Part shown: positions 60,239-64,000 of the stretch, piece by piece | Layout: every line of letters begins with the position of its first letter | How positions within the stretch are numbered: position 1 is the stretch's first letter | Assembly: GCA_016708435.1 (NCBI GenBank) | Contig: JADJFV010000005.1 | Coordinates: 62,001 to 126,000, forward strand | Reading direction: 5' to 3' | DNA length: 64,000 nt | Source: Leptospiraceae bacterium | Lineage (GTDB): Bacteria > Spirochaetota > Leptospiria > Leptospirales > Leptospiraceae | Notes under the pieces: generated by a model | What the model was told of the DNA's origin: nothing | The model's input: only the letters and a program-made list of their open reading frames with translations | Databases searched by the model: none | Made by a program: the position numbers and the translations under genes

Positions 60239-61264
60239 CTAGTATTCCTGCTCTGACCTAGTAGACCCTAATAACTCATCCGGAATCTCTTCGATGATTT
60301 CCCCAATCTGAACAGCGAGACGATTGCCAACACGACCGGGGATGCATTTGAATTTATTGCGTTCTCCTACTTTGATAATCATGTCTGCTTTGGTAGGAGT
60401 ATTTTCTAGTTTGATTACATCACCCATTTGTAGGTTCATGAGTTCCATCATAGAGATGTCAACGGATCCTACTTCTGTGATTAACGGGATAGTAACCCCA
60501 TCGAGACGTTCTTGGATGACGGATTTGTTTTCGTCTGTTTCCCCACGGCGAATAGAGGAATACCAATATTGTGCGGAGAGTTTGTTGATGATAGGTTCAA
60601 TTGTGATGTAAGGAATACAAAGGTTTGTCATACCTTCTACGTCACCGACTTTTGTTTCGAGGGTAATTAATACCACCATGTCGTTTGGAGGAACTACCTG
60701 CGCAAACTGTGGATTAGTCTCAATGTTACCAAGACGAGGACGTAAGTCAATTACAGTAGACCATGCTTCTCGTAAGTTACCTAGGATACGAACTATAATC
60801 CCCTCCATTACTGACATCTCTATATCGGAGAGTTCTCGGTTGATCTTAGCAGATTCTCCTTTTCCACCGAAGAGACGGTCGATGATGGTGAATGAAATAG
60901 AAGGATCCATTTCTAAGATAGCAGATCCTTTTAGTGGATCCATGTTGATTACGGCAAGAGTAGTAGGGTTAGGAATAGAACGAATGAATTCTTCGTAAGT
61001 CAACTGATCCACCGATGCAACGTGCACACCGACTAACGCACGAAGCTGAGCGGATAATCCGGTAGTAGCCAGACGAGCGAAAGTCTCGTGCATCATTTGG
61101 AGAGTTCTAATCTGGTCTTTTGAAAATTTATCAGGACGTTTAAAATCGTAGATCTTTACTTTTTTTTGTTCACCAACGGCTGAGTATTCTTCTTCGTTTA
61201 CTTCGCCACTGGAAATTGCATTTAATAGTGCGTCTATCTCATCTTGTGAAAGTATCTCTGTCAT
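60239..61264 (-). CDS. fliM: Flagellar motor switch protein FliM
   Basis: The 341-residue protein has the N-terminal CheY-P-binding peptide ILSQDEIDALLNAI, the central FliM/CheC-like domain (SIPNPTTLAVINMDPLKG, FTIIDRLFGGKGE) and the C-terminal SpoA domain (DISMMELMNLQMGDVIKL, GNRLAVQIGEI). It forms the middle of the cytoplasmic C-ring and sets rotation direction. It overlaps the upstream gene by 4 bases (ATGA). No other flagellar gene is in the window. Confidence 0.97.
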   Translation of the reverse strand: MTEILSQDEIDALLNAISSGEVNEEEYSAVGEQKKVKIYDFKRPDKFSKDQIRTLQMMHETFARLATTGLSAQLRALVGVHVASVDQLTYEEFIRSIPNPTTLAVINMDPLKGSAILEMDPSISFTIIDRLFGGKGESAKINRELSDIEMSVMEGIIVRILGNLREAWSTVIDLRPRLGNIETNPQFAQVVPPNDMVVLITLETKVGDVEGMTNLCIPYITIEPIINKLSAQYWYSSIRRGETDENKSVIQERLDGVTIPLITEVGSVDISMMELMNLQMGDVIKLENTPTKADMIIKVGERNKFKCIPGRVGNRLAVQIGEIIEEIPDELLGSTRSEQEY

Positions 61265-62286
61265 TTTTTTACCTTTACTACAACACCGGAAATTTTCCAG
61301 AATCCTTTCATGGTGTCATCTGTTTTTTTAAGAGTGTATTGATATTCAAACTTGGAAGGAATACGGTTTAGTTCTCTTTCTACGTGCACGTATACTCTAG
61401 CCATAGAAGGATTGATTTCTTCTGAGGAAGTAATTTTATAATAAGTCAAATTTCCAGAACGTCTTTCTGTTAGATATTTTTTAAATTCATCCACCACGAT
61501 ATCTTTGTAACCTGTGTCAGTTGAAGTATACTCGTTAGCAAATTTAGTATAGCCAAGGATAAATTCTGGAAAGTAAATGTATTTGAAGTAATGGTTCCAG
61601 TTCTTTTTTAATTCAGCACCTAAAAATAAATAGACAGTCTCTTCCGGTGCGAGTCCATCAGATGCTAACTCACTATCATGGTGACGTTTATTAATGCGCT
61701 CTTCTTTTTTCTTTTCGATTTGGAAGATGGTTTGGTTTTCGCTCTTCGCAAACGTGTTCTTATCCTCTGTAAAGTTTGGATAAAAATAACCGGTCACATA
61801 GTATTTCTTGCCGGGAGTAAATTCATAGTAGTCATCTAGGTTAAAACGCTTTGTAAAAGATTCATTTTTATGAACGATGATTTCTTTGACTCTATCACCA
61901 ACTAAGTTATTCACCTTAATCTTGGAGCTTTTTAGAATTTCAGCCTTTAGATTTTCCCTTGCTTGCAATACATCATCGTTTTCGTCCGTGATTACAAATT
62001 GATAGGTCTCCAGGTTTTCAGTCGTGGGAAAAATACGAATGACTTCGTTTCCATAATTCTTGATTGTAAAGTCAAGGTATATTGGTTCTTTTTGTTTGTA
62101 GCTCATGGAGGTCAGTTTTAAATTGACTCTTCCTTGAAGACCAAAGAAATTTTCCGTAAAATTTCCACGCACATCCATATCTGGATAAGATAAGATTGGC
62201 AATAGGCATAGAAAAAATGTTAGGGCTAGCTTTAGCATACAGTTTAAGAATCGGCTAAATTTTCTGAATCTAACTAAAAAATCCAT
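61261..62286 (-). CDS. Exported hypothetical protein upstream of fliM
   Basis: The 341-residue product has a signal peptide (MLKLALTFFLCLLPILSYP). The start may be 62286 or the in-frame ATG at 62238, which would place the signal at the very N-terminus. Residues about 50-190 look like an immunoglobulin-like beta domain ('EPIYLDFTIKNYGNEVIRIF' as read, 'GKKYYVTGYFYP'). Residues about 220-340 form a second domain with 'FWKISGVVVKV', resembling NTF2-like folds. It is cotranscribed with fliM (4-base overlap). A role in motility is only suggested by position. Confidence 0.7.
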   Translation of the reverse strand: MDFLVRFRKFSRFLNCMLKLALTFFLCLLPILSYPDMDVRGNFTENFFGLQGRVNLKLTSMSYKQKEPIYLDFTIKNYGNEVIRIFPTTENLETYQFVITDENDDVLQARENLKAEILKSSKIKVNNLVGDRVKEIIVHKNESFTKRFNLDDYYEFTPGKKYYVTGYFYPNFTEDKNTFAKSENQTIFQIEKKKEERINKRHHDSELASDGLAPEETVYLFLGAELKKNWNHYFKYIYFPEFILGYTKFANEYTSTDTGYKDIVVDEFKKYLTERRSGNLTYYKITSSEEINPSMARVYVHVERELNRIPSKFEYQYTLKKTDDTMKGFWKISGVVVKVKK

Positions 62287-62290
62287 CCAT

Positions 62291-62911
62291 CTAAGCTTTT
62301 TTTACAGCATCTTCGATAATATAGTTCGAAATCTTGATCAGTCTTTTCAAAATGCCCTTATTTTTTTTGTAATTGAAGTAAACATCCAAAAGCGAAATCA
62401 AATGAGGCTGAATTTGCTGAAAAGAGCGGGGGGAAATCTTATAGTGTAGAATTTCCCGGTCGATATTGTGTTTAATATTCAGCTCCGTCATATGCCGGTT
62501 TAGTTCCTTGATTGCCGAGTCTCCCGCTTTGTCGTGCGCTTCGTAGAAGGATTCAATCTTTAAAATGAAATCAGTCAGAGTCTTTTTAATTTTAGCCTCA
62601 TCCTCGGTTGGTCTTCCTTTCGCGGTGAGTTTATTAATTGTCTCATATCTTTCCATCGACTCTTCGTAGAGTTTGTTGATTTCGGATCTTTCACTTAGAA
62701 TAAAAATAATGAAAGTGATAATCTTCATGAATGATTCTGGAAAAATTCTATTTTTATCTAGCTCAACTAGAATTGCATCCTTATGAGTTAAGTCTTCTGG
62801 AATTTTGGAAACCTTATCGAGGACAGCACTGACTGAATCGTTCTGGCTAAGGGAAGCGATATGCGTCATAGCCTCGATATAAGCTTCTTCCTTATTTTGC
62901 ATTTCGCTCAT
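62291..62911 (-). CDS. Hypothetical helical protein
   Basis: The 206-residue cytoplasmic protein is almost entirely helical and charged, with coiled-coil-like parts (YEEAYIEAMTHIAS-type start and 'DFILKIESFYEAHDKAGDSA'). No family is recognised. It overlaps the cyclophilin gene by 4 bases and precedes the exported protein by 4 bases, placing it in the fliM operon. Confidence 0.65.
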   Translation of the reverse strand: MSEMQNKEEAYIEAMTHIASLSQNDSVSAVLDKVSKIPEDLTHKDAILVELDKNRIFPESFMKIITFIIFILSERSEINKLYEESMERYETINKLTAKGRPTEDEAKIKKTLTDFILKIESFYEAHDKAGDSAIKELNRHMTELNIKHNIDREILHYKISPRSFQQIQPHLISLLDVYFNYKKNKGILKRLIKISNYIIEDAVKKA

Positions 62912-63786
62912 TTTGTAACACCTTCTCTTCTGTCTACAATCACAACCTTATTGATAATGGTTTTTGCATTTCCATCTTTTACAATTTGTGCAAATATTGT
63001 ATCACTCGCAGGAAGCAGTTGACCGAATACTGTGTGTAAGCCGTCAAGATGAGGAGTGTTTACTTCATTGATGAAGAATTGAGAGCCGTTTGTATTTGGA
63101 CCTGCATTTGCCATTGCGAGCGCGCCTTTGATGGCTTTCTTACTTGTGATGACTTCATTGTATTTGTAACCGTTACGGGCTAATACCTCTAAGACGCTCA
63201 TTTCACTTGCCTGTTTTAAATTTTCTTCTGCTTCTGTGATTCTGCTTTCTAAATCTTGTTGGCTTTTAATTCCCATTCCTACTAAGACTGCTTTTTGTAG
63301 AAGTCTTCCGTAGCTCGGAGCGTCTTTTACTTTTACTTTGTCTAGACCTAAAGAGACTGCATTGATTTCATCGTCAAAGGAATATCCCGGTCCACCTGTT
63401 CCATCTCCATTCGGACAACCACCTTGCACCATGAAGCCGGCAATTACTCGATGAAAAGTAAGTCCGTTGTAAAAAGGTTTTTTTACTTTCTCGCCTTGCT
63501 TTAGAAATTCTTTTTCCCCTTGGGCTAGATCAATAAAATTTTGAACGGTTAACGGTGCGTTGTCGTGATAGAGTTCTAAGAGTAGATTTCCTTTGTTCGT
63601 GTCAATGATGGCGAATATCGCTTTTTTGTCTGGAAGGGCAACAGTCGTGTCCTCTTTCTTATGAACGACTACTTCCACTTTGGTATAGTCCGCTGGTTTG
63701 TAAGTTGGTTTTTGGAAAGACTTGTCTTTGCAAAAAAGGATTTGTGTGGATAAGGAAAATAAAACTATTAATTTAAAAAAATTCAT
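62908..63786 (-). CDS. Peptidyl-prolyl cis-trans isomerase, cyclophilin type (exported)
   Basis: The 292-residue product has a signal peptide, possibly a lipoprotein (LIVLFSLSTQILFC, Cys19), and a cyclophilin domain. The active-site pieces are YNGLTFHRVIAGFMVQGGCP, NTNGSQFFINEVNTPHLDG and HTVFGQL. A ~70-residue helical insertion splits the domain between 'FDDEINAVSLGLDKV' and 'KGALAMANAG'. It accelerates proline isomerisation during folding in the periplasm. First gene of the four-gene unit ending in fliM. Confidence 0.9.
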   Translation of the reverse strand: MNFFKLIVLFSLSTQILFCKDKSFQKPTYKPADYTKVEVVVHKKEDTTVALPDKKAIFAIIDTNKGNLLLELYHDNAPLTVQNFIDLAQGEKEFLKQGEKVKKPFYNGLTFHRVIAGFMVQGGCPNGDGTGGPGYSFDDEINAVSLGLDKVKVKDAPSYGRLLQKAVLVGMGIKSQQDLESRITEAEENLKQASEMSVLEVLARNGYKYNEVITSKKAIKGALAMANAGPNTNGSQFFINEVNTPHLDGLHTVFGQLLPASDTIFAQIVKDGNAKTIINKVVIVDRREGVTK

Positions 63787-63849
63787 TCTGACCTCAAAAT
63801 TTTAATTCGTAAGCATTAATGATGACATGACCTTTATTTACTGTCACCT

Positions 63850-64000
63850 CGAATGGCCTAACCACGGGTGCGGCCTGCCCAACTCTCACCCCCCCACCTG
63901 GTAAACTGCCAACCCCCCCGCCTGGCGGGGCCCCAAACCGCCCGGAAGGCTTCGACTCACGCTAATTACTTATTTTTCAGCCTGTAAACTTTGGCGTAAG
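63850..64000. other. Locally GC-rich, gene-free end of the window
   Basis: Runs of C and the hairpin CCCCGCCTGGCGGGG (63916-63930) make this part far richer in GC than the rest. No gene or RNA is recognised; it continues past the edge. Confidence 0.5.

Overview
The window looks like chromosomal DNA of a spirochaete of the Leptospiraceae/Leptospirales. The base composition is AT-rich. There is a flagellar switch gene (fliM), a homologue of the spirochaete P83/100 antigen family, many proteins with spirochaete-style lipoboxes, a type III glutamine synthetase, SpoIIE/PP2C phosphatases and HisKA_2 kinases. No 16S rRNA is present, so this placement is an inference from gene content.

Layout. 1-5.5 kb: DinB-like protein, FecR-domain lipoprotein, serC, P83/100-like protein. 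5.5-11 kb: an accessory block with a three-gene nuclease-like / HEPN / WYL-like cassette, a frameshifted lipoprotein and an antitoxin remnant. 11-19 kb: glnN behind a sigma-54 promoter and a six-unit 22-bp repeat array, a second FecR lipoprotein, an SH3 lipoprotein, a wHTH-ATPase-DUF4325 regulator with a nested palindromic operator, a crotonase and a SpoIIE phosphatase. 19-24 kb: a tyrosine recombinase and a phosphorelay cluster. 24-28.4 kb: ferredoxin, phosphodiesterase, envelope proteins. 28.4-29.3 kb: tRNA-Leu and tRNA-Cys beside three decayed tandem tRNA-Leu copies, one carrying a 143-bp MITE. 29.4-33.6 kb: the overlapping operon gatC-gatA-hisF-symporter. 33.7-43.1 kb: two substrate-binding proteins, a HAMP-SpoIIE phosphatase, a 5'-nucleotidase C-terminal lipoprotein, a TonB receptor, an ATPase-like protein and a J-domain-like protein. 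43.1-49 kb: a repeat-rich accessory region with a 9-bp VNTR, a PD-(D/E)XK gene, a DNA-glycosylase-like gene and degraded toxin-antitoxin genes. 49-60 kb: a ThyX-like bidomain gene with an amber stop, M20 amidohydrolase, alpha/beta hydrolase, PP2C, TonB-like protein, a beta-oxidation-type operon and a dihaem cytochrome c. 60.2-63.8 kb: fliM with two unknown genes and a secreted cyclophilin.

Three themes run across the window. (1) Signalling is dense: two SpoIIE phosphatases, a PP2C, hybrid kinases and two GHKL-type ATPase proteins. (2) Intergenic space is filled with dispersed repeats, including a ~200-bp element in two copies, a MITE with a visible target duplication and long perfect palindromes. 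(3) Five genes carry single-base shifts in A/T homopolymers and one carries an in-frame TAG. This is either real decay or a base-calling problem in the assembly.

The best candidates for undescribed biology are the nuclease/HEPN/WYL cassette (6013-8487), the 22-bp phased repeat array feeding the sigma-54 promoter of glnN (11020-11218), and the regulator at 15778 whose start codon lies inside its presumed operator.
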